64,000 nt of DNA, from the NCBI GenBank assembly GCA_902465015.1, contig CABQLK010000005.1, positions 1-64,000 of the forward strand, given 5' to 3'. The notes under the pieces are model-generated. The model had not been told where the DNA came from, did not search any database, and saw only the letters and a program-made list of their open reading frames with translations. Position numbers and translations under genes: made by a program. Each line of letters begins with the position of its first letter. Within the stretch, counting starts at the first letter, position 1. This document shows, piece after piece, positions 9,414 through 17,954 of this stretch. Origin of the DNA: an uncultured Collinsella sp. GTDB taxonomy: Bacteria; Actinomycetota; Coriobacteriia; Coriobacteriales; Coriobacteriaceae.

Positions 9414-9455
9414 AAAAAGGCAAGGCATAGACCTTCTGGTCATGCCTCGCCTTTT
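9414..9455 (-). terminator. terminator for the 2-hydroxyacid dehydrogenase gene
   Basis: AAAAGGCAAGGCAT (9415-9428) pairs with ATGCCTCGCCTTTT (9442-9455), with one mismatch. On the minus strand it ends in TTTTT, about 75 nt after the stop codon. Confidence 0.75.
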
Positions 9456-9497
9456 GAATGACAAATTGTCGCTCTGGGCGACGCGCAGCGTCGAGGG

Positions 9498-9525
9498 GTT
9501 CCGGCGTTTGGCAAAACGCCGGAAC
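9498..9525. repeat. perfect hairpin abutting a stop codon
   Basis: GTTCCGGCGTTT and AAACGCCGGAAC flank a 4-nt loop, 3 nt beyond the stop of the minus-strand dehydrogenase gene. There is no U-tract. It may protect the mRNA 3' end or belong to the palindromic repeat population. Confidence 0.7.
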
Positions 9526-9528
9526 AAA

Positions 9529-10464
9529 TTAGTGCTCGATCCAGCAACGCAGGGTCTCGCCGGCTTGCAGGTGACGCAGATTCTCCGCGGCGATGTCGAC
9601 GACGTTGTTGAGGGTGGCGGCCAGGTGGAACCAGCCGGAGACGTGCGGCGTGATGAGCATGTTGGGCGCGTCCCACAGCGGGCTTGTCGCGGGCAGGGGC
9701 TCGGGGTCGGTGACGTCGACCGCGGCGCCGGCGAGATGTCCCGACTCCAGAGCGGCAACCAAATCGTCAGCAACCACGAGGTCGCCGCGGCCGCCGTTGG
9801 CAAAGAAGGCGCCCGGTTTCATCGTGGCGAAGAACTCGGCGTTCGCCAGACCGCGGGTCTCGGGTGTGCTGGGCATAAAGGATGCGACGACGTCTGCCTC
9901 CGCCAAGCGCTCAGACAGGGCGTCCATGCCGTCCATGTCCTCAAACACAATGGGGTAGACGAGCGGATGGCGCTTGATGCCGCGGACGTGCGCACCCATG
10001 TTGCGGCAGAGCGTGGCGAAGTGGCCACCGATATCGCCCGCGCCCAGCACCAGCACATTGGCGTTTTTGAGCGAGGTGACCGGCCCCAAATCCTTCCAGC
10101 GATGCTCGCGCTGCAAATCGTGATAGCCGGGCAGGCGCTTCATCATGGAAAGGACCATGGCAAACATGTGCTCGCTCACGGCCTGGCCGTAGGCGCCCAC
10201 CGAGCAAGACAGTTTGGCGTCGACCGGCACAGTGCCGGCGGCAAGGTAGTCGTCATAGCCGGCGGTTTGCAATTGCAACAGCTGGAGACGCTCGCATGCC
10301 GTGAGCATGTCAGGGTCGATGTTGCCCAGGATCACGTCGGCATCGGCGACCTGCTCGTGCGTGGCGGCGTCGGCGCTCGTGTAGATAAAGTCCTCGCCCG
10401 GAGCGCTCGACTCAAGAATTGCGCGATGACGGTCGTTGACGGGCAACAAAACCAGAATGTTCAC
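9529..10464 (-). CDS. D-2-hydroxyacid dehydrogenase family protein
   Basis: This 311-aa NAD(P)-dependent oxidoreductase of the D-2-hydroxyacid dehydrogenase family interconverts 2-keto and 2-hydroxy acids. The Rossmann motif VLGAGDIGGHFATLCRNMG is mid-protein. The catalytic Arg is in NGGRGDLV and the catalytic His in ITPHVSGWF. The open frame extends upstream to 10539, but those 25 codons simply translate the GGGACAG-type palindrome. The GTG at 10464 follows GAGAGGAC and starts the conserved VNILVLLPVNDRHR strand, so it was chosen. The substrate cannot be predicted. Confidence 0.9.
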   Translation of the reverse strand: MNILVLLPVNDRHRAILESSAPGEDFIYTSADAATHEQVADADVILGNIDPDMLTACERLQLLQLQTAGYDDYLAAGTVPVDAKLSCSVGAYGQAVSEHMFAMVLSMMKRLPGYHDLQREHRWKDLGPVTSLKNANVLVLGAGDIGGHFATLCRNMGAHVRGIKRHPLVYPIVFEDMDGMDALSERLAEADVVASFMPSTPETRGLANAEFFATMKPGAFFANGGRGDLVVADDLVAALESGHLAGAAVDVTDPEPLPATSPLWDAPNMLITPHVSGWFHLAATLNNVVDIAAENLRHLQAGETLRCWIEH

Positions 10465-10484
10465 AAGCAGTCCTCTCTGCTCGA

Positions 10485-10530
10485 CCTGCCAAAAAGGGAC
10501 AGGTTTATTTTGGCAGGTTTTATCAGGCAA
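10485..10530 (+). repeat. GGGACAG-core palindrome, arm type A (most symmetric copy)
   Basis: CCTGCCAAAA (10485) and TTTTGGCAGG (to 10517) are perfect 10-bp arms around AGGGACAGGTTTA, followed by the shared tail TTTTATCAGGCAAAA. It lies about 20 bp upstream of the dehydrogenase start and next to the map terminator. Confidence 0.9.
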
Positions 10531-10536
10531 AACGTT

Positions 10537-10591
10537 CAAATAAAACGCCGGGCTACGCGATGGTTAGCATATCCATCGCGTAGCCCGGCGT
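10537..10591 (-). terminator. terminator for map
   Basis: ACGCCGGGCTACGCGATGG (10545-10563) and its perfect 19-bp complement (10573-10591) form the stem. On the minus strand it ends in TTTTATTTG, 9 nt after the map stop codon. Confidence 0.9.
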
Positions 10592-10599
10592 ATCTACAG

Positions 10600-11487
10600 C
10601 TACCAGCTCAGCAGCTCGTAACCATCCTCGGTCACCACGAGCTGTACCTCGCACTGGGCCGAATCGCTGCCGTCCTTGGTGCGCACGCACCAACCGTCAC
10701 CCTTGCTAATCTTGATGTCGGGCGCTCCGGCATTGACCATGGGCTCGATGGTAAAGACCATGCCCGGGGCCATGATGGTGTCCACATCGGGTGCCTCGGT
10801 GGTAAAGCCCACAAACGGGTCCTCGTGGAACTCCTTGCCAATGCCGTGTCCGCCGTACTCGCGCACCACGCTAAAGCCGGCGTCCTCGACGGTCTTTTGC
10901 ACGGCCTCGGCCATAACGGACAACGGTAGCCATGGCTTGACGGCCGCCAGACCCGCCTCCACGCTGGCGCGGGTGACGTCGACCAGGCGTTGGCGCTCGG
11001 CAGAGACCTCGCCGATGCAGAACATGCGGCTCGAGTCGCTAAAGTAGCCGTCCAAGATCGTGGAGCAATCCACGTTGATGATGTCGCCTTCGTGCAGCAC
11101 ATCCGTATCGCAGGGGATACCGTGACAGACCACGTCGTTGATTGAGGTGCACACGCTCTTGGGATAGCCCTCGTAGTTGAGATCGGCCGGCGTGCCACCG
11201 TGCTCGACGGTGTAGTCGTAGATCATCTGGTCGATCTGGTTGGTGGTCATGCCTGCAGCGATATGCTCGCCCACATAATCGAGTACGCCCACGTTGATGG
11301 CGGCCGAGCGCTTAATGCCCTCGATATCGGCGGGCGTCTTGTAGAGCGTGCGAGGCAGAACCTCCCAGCCCTCTTCCCACAAGCGCTCGAGGCGCTCATC
11401 AAAGGCGCTATGGCATTTCTTGTATTTCTTGCCGCTGCCGCACCAGCAAGCGTCGTTGCGGCCAGGCACGGGTCCTTTGTCATACAT
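10600..11487 (-). CDS. type I methionine aminopeptidase with SEC-C zinc finger
   Basis: This 295-aa enzyme removes the initiator Met from nascent proteins. The N-terminal SEC-C motif GRNDACWCGSGKKYKKCH (about residues 9-26) binds zinc and is thought to tether the enzyme to ribosomes or partner proteins. The catalytic domain shows GDIINVDCS and DGYFSDSSR (metal Asp residues), GGHGIGKEFHEDP (His), TIEPM (Glu) and AQCEVQLVVTEDGYE (final Glu). Its length fits SEC-C-containing MetAPs. The gene is monocistronic and ends in a strong terminator. Confidence 0.97.
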   Translation of the reverse strand: MYDKGPVPGRNDACWCGSGKKYKKCHSAFDERLERLWEEGWEVLPRTLYKTPADIEGIKRSAAINVGVLDYVGEHIAAGMTTNQIDQMIYDYTVEHGGTPADLNYEGYPKSVCTSINDVVCHGIPCDTDVLHEGDIINVDCSTILDGYFSDSSRMFCIGEVSAERQRLVDVTRASVEAGLAAVKPWLPLSVMAEAVQKTVEDAGFSVVREYGGHGIGKEFHEDPFVGFTTEAPDVDTIMAPGMVFTIEPMVNAGAPDIKISKGDGWCVRTKDGSDSAQCEVQLVVTEDGYELLSW

Positions 11488-11540
11488 GGCTAACTTCCTT
11501 TCATCCGCAGCTAGTATAGCCCACCCACGCGTCCATAAAA

Positions 11541-11605
11541 GTTGCGGTGATATAGTTCCGATCTAAGCGGTTTAACAGCATAAATAGGAACTATATCACC
11601 GCAAC
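11541..11605. repeat. perfect 19-bp inverted repeat with 27-nt loop
   Basis: GTTGCGGTGATATAGTTCC (11541-11559) is exactly complementary to 11587-11605. It lies between the map promoter side and the 3' end of the radical SAM gene, with no U-tract. The design resembles the repeats at 15944-16007 and 24197-24251, although the arm sequences are unrelated. Confidence 0.9.
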
Positions 11606-11647
11606 TGATGGAGCGAGATGGCTGACACTAGCTGCTGCGTGGTTTTG

Positions 11648-12424
11648 CTAGTAGCTCACCTGGCAGGGAATGCCGAGGGCGCGCACGCGCGCGGCAATGG
11701 CGTCGAGCACCTCGGGTGCTGCCTTGGCAAGGCCGGCGACCGGTGTCTCGCGCGCTACCGTGTAGATGGTTGCTTCTTGTGGGCGAATGCGCTCAAGCGC
11801 CGCGAGCCAGGGGGCAACGTACTCCTCGCCGGTGTTGTCGATGAGCTTGCCCTGATACTCACCGGTCAAAAAGATCGTCTGGATAATAACGTGACCGTCA
11901 AAGCTTGCGAACGTCTCGATCTGGTGCTCGACGTCGTAGGGGCCAACAGGCTGGTCGAGCAGCTGGATAAACGCCGGGTCGACGGTATCGAGCTTAAGAA
12001 TGTTGTCGTCGACCATCATGAGCGCGTCGTGCACTTCGGGGCGGTCGGCGCGCGTGCCGTTGGAGAGCACGGCGATCTTGGAGTTTGGGGCAAGCTCGTC
12101 GCGCAGCGCGACGGCGCCGGCGATGGCCTGCGGAAACTCCGGTGCGGCGGTGGGCTCGCCGTTGCCTGCGAAGGTGATCACATCGGGGAGCTCGCCCTCG
12201 GCTGCCATCTCGCGCAGCTTTGCCTCGAGCGCGTCGAGTACCACAGCGGCTGTGTTGTACGGCTCATGGCAGGGGCGCTCGGCGTTGAGGCCGTTTTCGC
12301 AGTAAATGCAGTCGAACGTGCAGATTTTGCCGCTGGCCGGCATCATGTTGACGCCGAGCGAGAGGCCAAGGCGACGGCTGCGAACGGGCCCAAAGATGGG
12401 GCTGGCATTCAAAAACGTAGACAT
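11648..12424 (-). CDS. radical SAM protein
   Basis: This 258-aa protein has the radical-SAM cluster motif CTFDCIYC (CX3CX2C) at about residues 36-43, which binds a [4Fe-4S] cluster and S-adenosylmethionine, and the SAM-binding segment FAGNGEPTAAPEF. The N-terminus IFGPVRSRRLGLSLGVNMMP resembles short radical SAM proteins related to the wybutosine-synthesis TYW1-like/COG0731 group. The ATG at 12424 was chosen because GAGGAG lies 9 nt upstream; an in-frame ATG two codons earlier also exists. No partner peptide or substrate enzyme is adjacent, so the reaction is unknown. Confidence 0.88.
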   Translation of the reverse strand: MSTFLNASPIFGPVRSRRLGLSLGVNMMPASGKICTFDCIYCENGLNAERPCHEPYNTAAVVLDALEAKLREMAAEGELPDVITFAGNGEPTAAPEFPQAIAGAVALRDELAPNSKIAVLSNGTRADRPEVHDALMMVDDNILKLDTVDPAFIQLLDQPVGPYDVEHQIETFASFDGHVIIQTIFLTGEYQGKLIDNTGEEYVAPWLAALERIRPQEATIYTVARETPVAGLAKAAPEVLDAIAARVRALGIPCQVSY

Positions 12425-12649
12425 AGGCATATGCTCCTCAAGAGAATTGTGCCTAAGCATAGCATCGGCTCCAAAGCAAGGTGCGGGCTCTTGCTTTACA
12501 AGTTTCGTTTTTTCACGTCGCCCATTATGCCACGCCATGAAAAGCCTCGGGTCGGGTAAAGTTAATCTGTTAACAAGGTGTAAGGCAATGCGGGTCCATC
12601 CAACCGCACTGACGTGCAACTGGATGAGCATTGATGATGGGGGCACAAC

Positions 12650-13447
12650 ATGAATTTTACGGTCGAGAATGCGGGCACCACGATTGCCTGTCGCGAATAT
12701 GCCGGCCCAGATGTGTCGCCTGATGCTCCTGCCTTGGTGTGCGTGCACGGCGCTTGTGTCGACGGCACATTTTTCGACGGTATCGCTTGTGAGCTCAGCC
12801 GCAACTACCGCGTAATTGCCTACGACCGCCGCGGCTGCGGTGGCAGCAGCGATGCGGCAGACGGCAGCTATGATCTTGCCGCTCAGGCCGCCGACCTGCA
12901 AGCCGTGATCGAACACGTTGGCGCTCCGACAAATGTGCTTGCGCATAGCGCCGGTACGTTGGTGGCGCTGGAGCTTCTTCGCGCCGAACCCCATCTCGTC
13001 GCCCGTGCGATTCTGCATGAGCCGGCTGTGTCGGCCGAAGGCGTCGGTATGGGCGCAGCTCCGGTTTTGCTCGATATGATTGCGGCTGGAAAGGTTTCAA
13101 GGGCGCTCCGGCTTTTCTTGGGAGCCCTCGGCGACTTGGACCCCGAGGCTCCTGGGACGACCGAAGCGGAAGTCAAACATGCCCTGCGCAATGGTCGTTG
13201 CTTTATGGCCAATGAATACGGAACAAATATGACATATGCTCCCGACTGGGAGCGCGCCCGCGCGTCAAAGGCGGTGTCGGCCGTGTTTTTGGGCGAGCTT
13301 TCGGTCGATACACCCCGCGAGGCTGGTACGCGAGCGGCTGCCGAATATCTCGATTGCCCCCTTGTGACGATCCCGGGCGCGCATAACGGTCTGCGCGATC
13401 GCCCCGTTACGGCGGCAAACGCCGTTCGCGATGTCTTGGAGCGTTAG
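12650..13447 (+). CDS. alpha/beta hydrolase
   Basis: This 265-aa protein has the alpha/beta hydrolase fold. It shows the oxyanion segment VCVHGACVDG, the strand-turn RVIAYDRRGCGGSS, the nucleophile elbow LAHSAGTLVAL (AHSAG rather than the usual GxSxG) and the late His in IPGAHNGLRDRP. It has no signal peptide and is probably a cytoplasmic esterase or related hydrolase. It is transcribed alone, divergent from the radical SAM gene. The substrate is unknown. Confidence 0.88.
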   Translation: MNFTVENAGTTIACREYAGPDVSPDAPALVCVHGACVDGTFFDGIACELSRNYRVIAYDRRGCGGSSDAADGSYDLAAQAADLQAVIEHVGAPTNVLAHSAGTLVALELLRAEPHLVARAILHEPAVSAEGVGMGAAPVLLDMIAAGKVSRALRLFLGALGDLDPEAPGTTEAEVKHALRNGRCFMANEYGTNMTYAPDWERARASKAVSAVFLGELSVDTPREAGTRAAAEYLDCPLVTIPGAHNGLRDRPVTAANAVRDVLER

Positions 13448-13658
13448 CACGCTCGATGACCTGCGGGGAGAGGGGCTGTTAGCGTTTCGTCATTGTTAAC
13501 GAATGCGCCCATAACCGCGCGCCCGCGGCTCCATTACCGCCGTTTGCCAGGTCATAAAAATGTAACGATAATCGCGCGTTTGCCTTCAGCTGTTAGATGC
13601 TACCCTTGTACCAATTGATATGCACCGTTGCCGTGCGTAACGATAGGAAGGGCCCCAT

Positions 13659-15539
13659 ATGCTCAATAATCACGAGGTCAATCTAACCGACGAGGAGGCT
13701 GCCGCCGAGGTCGCCCGCGTCGCGAAGACCTACCCCGTGGTGCGTTTGTTGTCGGCCGATCAGATTAAGAGCGAGCCTAACTGCTTGCTCGCCGGCGATC
13801 GCTGCCCTTGTCTGCGTCAGTCGAGTCTTGAGGCCTTGACAGGTTCCGATGATGTATCGGAGCAGCTGCTCAATGATGGTACCGAGTACCGCGCTCGCCT
13901 GCGCCCTCTGAAGGTTGAGGGCGAGCCTCACGTCCTGCTGATGGTGCGTCCGATCGATGAGCAAGAGGCTGCAGAAGAGGACCTCGTCTACACCGATGTG
14001 CTGACGAGTGTGCGCAATCGCCGATATTACGAGGAAAAGCTCCGTAGCGCCCGCATGAATGCCGGCGTTGCGGTGATCGACCTTGATGATTTTAGGGTCT
14101 TCAACGATACGTGTGGCCGTCATGCCGGCGACCTTGCGCTCGGTGCTGTGGCGACGGCCATACGCAGCGGAATTCGTTCGACTGACGAGCTTGTACGCTA
14201 TGGCTGCGACAAGTTTGTGGTCGTCATGCCCAATATTCCCTCCGATGACTTCACCCGTCGCCTGCACCAGGTGTCCGATGCCGTTCATGCCACGATTGTT
14301 CCGGGCCATGAGTACGTGAGCTTGACGGCATGTATTGGTGGCGTTCGCATTCATGGCGAGACGGTCGATGAGGGAGTTGGCCGCGCTGTCCAGTTATTGA
14401 GCCGCGCTAAGGCAAAAGCCGGTACGGTCGTGACCGACGCCGATTCCATCGAAGCCTTCCAAAGCGAAAAGCCTTTGGTGCTTATTGTCGATGACTCCGA
14501 GATGAACCGAGCCATTCTCAACGAGATGCTCAAGGACGAGTATTGCATCCTCGAGGCCGACAACGGTCGCGCGGCGCTCGACATGGTCGACCGCTATGGC
14601 GATGAGTTGTCGCTCGTGCTGCTGGATATTGTCATGCCGGGCATAAGCGGCTTTGAGGTGCTGGCCGATCTGTCGCGCCGATCGGGTATCGACAATCTGC
14701 CTTTCATCATGATTTCGAGCGAAGATTCCGATGATATGGTTCTGCGCGCGTACGAGCTGGGCGCCTCGGACTATATCAACCGCCCGTTTGACTCCCGTGT
14801 CGTGCGCCGCCGTGTAAGCAATACCATCCGCCTATACGCCAAACAGCGCCGCCTGACGAGCCTGCTGTCCCAACAGTACAACGAGCGCGTCAAGAACAGT
14901 CGCATGCTCATCGACATCATGGCCGGCGTCATGGAGCTTCGCAATGGCGAGAGCGGCAGGCACGTTACGAACATCGAAAAGCTGACCGAGCTGCTGCTTG
15001 GCTGTCTGGTCCAGCGTAGCGGCACGATCTCCCTCGACAATGAGGAACGCTCCACGATTGCCCTGGCTTCGGCGCTGCACGATATCGGCAAGATGTCGAT
15101 TGACGATGCGATTCTCAACAAACCCGGGCGCCTTACGCCCGAGGAGTTCGAGATTATGAAGACGCATACCACGATGGGCGCCGACATGTTGCTTGAGCTG
15201 GGCCGCCATCACGTCGGCAATGCGCTTATGGAATATGCGTACCAGATTGCGCGTTGGCATCACGAGCGCTGGGACGGCAAGGGCTATCCCGATGGCCTTA
15301 AGGGCGACGAGATTCCCATCGCCGCGCAGGTGGTCTCGGTGGCCGACGTGTATGATGCGCTGACGAGCGTGCGCGTGTACAAGGACGCTATCCCGCACAA
15401 GGAGGCGATCCAGATGATTCTGGACGGTAAGTGCGGCACCTTTAACCCGCTGTTGCTCGACTGCCTGCTCGAGGTGCAAGACCGTATTGCCGAGACGTTG
15501 GCACGCCCCGCCGACGTTGTCGCGTTTCCCACGATTTAG
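13659..15539 (+). CDS. signalling protein: Cys sensor, degenerate GGDEF, receiver and HD-GYP domains
   Basis: This 626-aa protein has an N-terminal region (1-105) with a C42-X6-C49-X-C51 cluster in a PAS-like sensor context. A GGDEF-type domain (about 110-260) follows, whose active-site loop reads RYGCDKF and so should not make c-di-GMP. Next come a receiver domain (about 268-385: IVDDSEMN, LVLLDIVMPGISG, GASDYINRPF) and an HD-GYP phosphodiesterase domain (about 405-610: LHDIGKMSID, HHERWDGKGYPDGLKGDEIP). The HD and GYP motifs are intact, so c-di-GMP hydrolysis is plausible. GGAAGGG precedes the ATG. The HPt gene follows 23 bp downstream, which suggests a phosphorelay into the receiver domain. 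Confidence 0.92.
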   Translation: MLNNHEVNLTDEEAAAEVARVAKTYPVVRLLSADQIKSEPNCLLAGDRCPCLRQSSLEALTGSDDVSEQLLNDGTEYRARLRPLKVEGEPHVLLMVRPIDEQEAAEEDLVYTDVLTSVRNRRYYEEKLRSARMNAGVAVIDLDDFRVFNDTCGRHAGDLALGAVATAIRSGIRSTDELVRYGCDKFVVVMPNIPSDDFTRRLHQVSDAVHATIVPGHEYVSLTACIGGVRIHGETVDEGVGRAVQLLSRAKAKAGTVVTDADSIEAFQSEKPLVLIVDDSEMNRAILNEMLKDEYCILEADNGRAALDMVDRYGDELSLVLLDIVMPGISGFEVLADLSRRSGIDNLPFIMISSEDSDDMVLRAYELGASDYINRPFDSRVVRRRVSNTIRLYAKQRRLTSLLSQQYNERVKNSRMLIDIMAGVMELRNGESGRHVTNIEKLTELLLGCLVQRSGTISLDNEERSTIALASALHDIGKMSIDDAILNKPGRLTPEEFEIMKTHTTMGADMLLELGRHHVGNALMEYAYQIARWHHERWDGKGYPDGLKGDEIPIAAQVVSVADVYDALTSVRVYKDAIPHKEAIQMILDGKCGTFNPLLLDCLLEVQDRIAETLARPADVVAFPTI

Positions 15540-15562
15540 TTTGACCAAAGGAGTTTTAATCC

Positions 15563-15919
15563 ATGATTTCCATGCGTGAGGCGTATGAGAAGATCGGCGC
15601 TAATTATGATGACGCGTGCGCTCGGCTGATGGGCGAGGAAATGCTTGCCCGCTTTGCCCTCAAGTTTTTGGATGACGAGAGCATGGACAAGCTGGAGGCC
15701 GCCATGGCGGCAGGAGACGCCGAAGGTGCGTTTATGGCAGCGCACACGCTCAAGGGCGTGAGCCAGAACCTGGGATTCGATAATCTGTACGAGCCGGCGA
15801 TCGTGGTGACCGAAGCGCTGCGCGGTGTCGATGCCGTTGACGGCGCCCGCGAGGGGATGCATGCGTTGCAGCAGCAATATGCGGCTACGATGTCGGCCTT
15901 GCGCGAGGCGGCCGAATAA
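15563..15919 (+). CDS. HPt domain phosphotransfer protein
   Basis: This 118-aa all-helical protein has the histidine phosphotransfer motif AAHTLKGVSQNLGF, with H61 as the predicted phosphorylated residue. AAAGGAG precedes its ATG, and it sits 23 bp after the GGDEF*/REC/HD-GYP gene, so the two are probably an operon. It should shuttle phosphate to or from that receiver domain. No histidine kinase is encoded nearby, so the donor must be elsewhere. Confidence 0.9.
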   Translation: MISMREAYEKIGANYDDACARLMGEEMLARFALKFLDDESMDKLEAAMAAGDAEGAFMAAHTLKGVSQNLGFDNLYEPAIVVTEALRGVDAVDGAREGMHALQQQYAATMSALREAAE

Positions 15920-15943
15920 GAGCTTGCGAGCCTTGATGACTAT

Positions 15944-16007
15944 GAGAGTGGATAATCTCCCGTTTTAGGCCCGGTGGTGGCCTCGAAGTGGGAGATTATC
16001 CACTCTC
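15944..16007. repeat. perfect 18-bp inverted repeat with 28-nt loop
   Basis: GAGAGTGGATAATCTCCC (15944-15961) is exactly complementary to 15990-16007. A further partial copy of the right arm, AATCCACTCTCA, follows at about 16028. It lies 25 bp after the HPt stop, but its long loop and lack of a U-tract argue against a simple terminator. Confidence 0.9.
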
Positions 16008-16095
16008 GTTCGATACGTGTCCAAAAATCCACTCTCACCCCTTCTGATTAGTGAATGGGCTATGCGCACTGGTGGGGCTTTCCGCATGCAATCAA

Positions 16096-16129
16096 TATCG
16101 TTGTTCGATAAACTGTTCGAATAACGATA
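16096..16129. promoter_or_regulatory. candidate operator of the DUF2975/XRE operon
   Basis: TATCGTTGTTCGAT (from 16096) and TTCGAATAACGATA (to 16129) form an imperfect inverted repeat of TATCGTT-N-TTCGA half-sites, 21 bp upstream of the first gene. TTATCG and CGATAA recur at 17141 and 17172 before the downstream ABC operon. The XRE protein of this operon is the obvious candidate ligand. This is inference. Confidence 0.5.
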
Positions 16130-16149
16130 GAGTCGATGAGGGTGAGTGT

Positions 16150-16710
16150 ATGTCTAACAGCGTTCAGCGTATGGCCAAAGCGGGCGAAAATATCAGGAAC
16201 CTTGGCTTTTGCATGGCAGCCGTTTTTGCAGGGATGCTCGTCGCTTTTGCCGCGTTGGTTGTTTACGTGATCTGGTATGCGGTTGCAAACGTTGCTTCTG
16301 TCGATTCTTTCGGCGTCGTGACGCTTCTCGATGGCGGGTGCATCGTTATCCCAAGCGGACTGTGCCTGGCACTCGTCGTGGGTATTTCGCTTGTCGTTCT
16401 GTGTGGGATCAGCCGTAACATCTCGCGAGGCGTCTCGCCCTTTACCAAGACGCATGTGCGGCTTATCCGTGTTCTTGCGCTTGCCTTTGCTGTTAACGCC
16501 GCGGTTTCGCTTATTGGTGCCTATGGATCGGTCAATCTCACCATTGGCGGACTGGAGCTTTACATCGTGCCTCATTCCTTCGTTATTGAGATTTGCCAAG
16601 GCGCTACCTTTGATGCGGGGTCGTTTATCGGCGCAGTTGTCTGCTTGTTTATCTCGGCGATCTGGAGTTATGCCTCGCTGCTCCAAGAGCAGTCTGACGA
16701 GCTTGTGTAG
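16150..16710 (+). CDS. DUF2975 family membrane protein
   Basis: This 186-aa protein has four predicted membrane helices (about residues 20-45, 70-95, 105-130 and 155-175) and a polar N-terminus (MSNSVQRMAKAGENIRN). It matches the DUF2975 layout (YoaS type), a family almost always encoded with a small XRE regulator, as here 8 bp downstream. The function is unknown; family members are usually treated as membrane sensors or stress proteins. An upstream in-frame ATG (16051) was rejected because it runs through the putative operator. Confidence 0.8.
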   Translation: MSNSVQRMAKAGENIRNLGFCMAAVFAGMLVAFAALVVYVIWYAVANVASVDSFGVVTLLDGGCIVIPSGLCLALVVGISLVVLCGISRNISRGVSPFTKTHVRLIRVLALAFAVNAAVSLIGAYGSVNLTIGGLELYIVPHSFVIEICQGATFDAGSFIGAVVCLFISAIWSYASLLQEQSDELV

Positions 16711-16718
16711 GAGGAAAC

Positions 16719-17048
16719 ATGAGCTATCTCATCATCGAGCTTGAGACGCAGCTGCTTAAGACCGGAAAGACCAGCGCTGATCTGATTCGGGCGACGGGGC
16801 ATACTCCGGCTAATATTTCAAAGCTTAGAAACGGAAAGATAAAAGCTATTCGCCTAAAGACGCTTCTTGATATCTGTGATGAGCTTGATTGTCAACCGGG
16901 AGATATTATTCAGCGCGTGAGCGAGAAAGAGCTTGAGGAGCTTATTGTCGAGCGCGCAAAAAATGTCGTGAGACAGATGCGGGATGGCGGAGGCAACGAG
17001 GCGTCGCTTCCGACATCAGTCTTTGCTGTCGATTTGAGCGACGAGTAG
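16719..17048 (+). CDS. XRE-family transcriptional regulator (YozG-like)
   Basis: This 109-aa protein has a Cro/C1 helix-turn-helix at residues 15-70 (KTSADLIRATGHTPANIS, KAIRLKTLLDICDELDCQPGDII). Its C-terminal tail is longer than in the 70-80 aa YozG family. The start is preceded by GGAGGAAAC. It is coupled to the DUF2975 gene, and the pair is a conserved two-gene unit. It probably autoregulates from the palindrome at 16096-16129 and may also control the ABC cassette that starts 145 bp downstream. Confidence 0.88.
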   Translation: MSYLIIELETQLLKTGKTSADLIRATGHTPANISKLRNGKIKAIRLKTLLDICDELDCQPGDIIQRVSEKELEELIVERAKNVVRQMRDGGGNEASLPTSVFAVDLSDE

Positions 17049-17082
17049 CATAAGACGAACAGCTAAAACGAAGTGTCAGCGT

Positions 17083-17117
17083 GAAGGGACCCGTGTCTAA
17101 CATGGGTCCCTTCTTTT
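17083..17117 (+). terminator. terminator after the XRE gene
   Basis: GAAGGGACCC and GGGTCCCTTC form the stem (with further GTGT/ACAT pairing toward the loop), followed by TTTT. Confidence 0.9.
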
Positions 17118-17192
17118 AGATTATCTTGACAAATATGAGTTATCGAAAAACAATAACAACCATGGAAAACGATAAAGGAGAGAAAGAGCGAT

Positions 17193-17954
17193 ATGAGCGG
17201 TTTTTCTATCAAGCAGAACGGGGGTCCAATGAACGCATCAGCGATAAAGCTATCAAAAGTTTCAAAACGCTACGGGAAACGGCACGTTTTGCATGACGTT
17301 TCCTTCGAGGTGCATCAGTCTGAGCTCTGTGCCCTTGTCGGTGCAAACGGTGCGGGCAAAAGCACGCTTATTAAAATCGTCTTGGGCCTCTGCGAGCCAT
17401 CTTCGGGGAGCGTGGAGCTCTTTGGAGGCAAATCAAAAAGAGAGCTTGGCCTGATGCGGACGCGTGTCGGCTATGTGCCAGATTCCAGCGGAGCATACCA
17501 ATCCCTCAGTGCGGTTGAGAATCTCCAAATCCGATGTGCGGAATGGGGGCTTGATGCGAATCGTGAGATTCCTCGCGTTTTGAGCCTAGTTGGACTGGAT
17601 GCCGATGAGAAAAAGAACGTGAGCAGTTTTTCTCTGGGAATGAAACGGCGGCTGGATATAGCTACAGCTTTGTTGGGTGACACTGATCTGCTTATTTTTG
17701 ATGAGCCAGCAAACGGGTTGGACCCGCTGGGCATCGAGAGTATATGGGCCCTTATCGGTCGATTGAATCGAGAACAGGGTAAGACCATGCTCATCTCTAG
17801 CCATGATTTGGATGAGTTGGCATCAGTTGCAACAAGTTGCGTGTTTATTCATGACGGCGAACTGCTGAAAAAGGAACCGATGGACGTCATAAGGGATGAG
17901 GCATCGTCCATAAAAGAGTATTACAGGCGCTTGATGAAGGCGGTCTCGCTATGA
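17193..17954 (+). CDS. ABC transporter ATP-binding protein (BcrA/LanF-like)
   Basis: This 253-aa ATPase has Walker A GANGAGKST, signature FSLGMKRRLDIA (the SLGMKQR type of BcrA/CcmA-like drug and lantibiotic-immunity exporters), Walker B LLIFDEPANGLDP and the H-loop ISSHDLDEL. AGGAGAG precedes the ATG; a second in-frame ATG at 17229 is possible. It overlaps the next gene by 4 bp and should drive the two permeases encoded downstream. The AT-richer codon use of this cassette relative to its neighbours suggests acquisition. Confidence 0.92.
   Translation: MSGFSIKQNGGPMNASAIKLSKVSKRYGKRHVLHDVSFEVHQSELCALVGANGAGKSTLIKIVLGLCEPSSGSVELFGGKSKRELGLMRTRVGYVPDSSGAYQSLSAVENLQIRCAEWGLDANREIPRVLSLVGLDADEKKNVSSFSLGMKRRLDIATALLGDTDLLIFDEPANGLDPLGIESIWALIGRLNREQGKTMLISSHDLDELASVATSCVFIHDGELLKKEPMDVIRDEASSIKEYYRRLMKAVSL

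Noticed and set aside
10465..10539. Extra N-terminal 25 codons of the 2-hydroxyacid dehydrogenase
   Set aside because: They translate the GGGACAG-type palindrome, and a ribosome site precedes the GTG at 10464.
16096..16129. LexA box reading of the TTCGA-containing palindrome
   Set aside because: The half-sites do not form CGAAC-N4-GTTCG; the spacing and TATCG ends fit a different operator.
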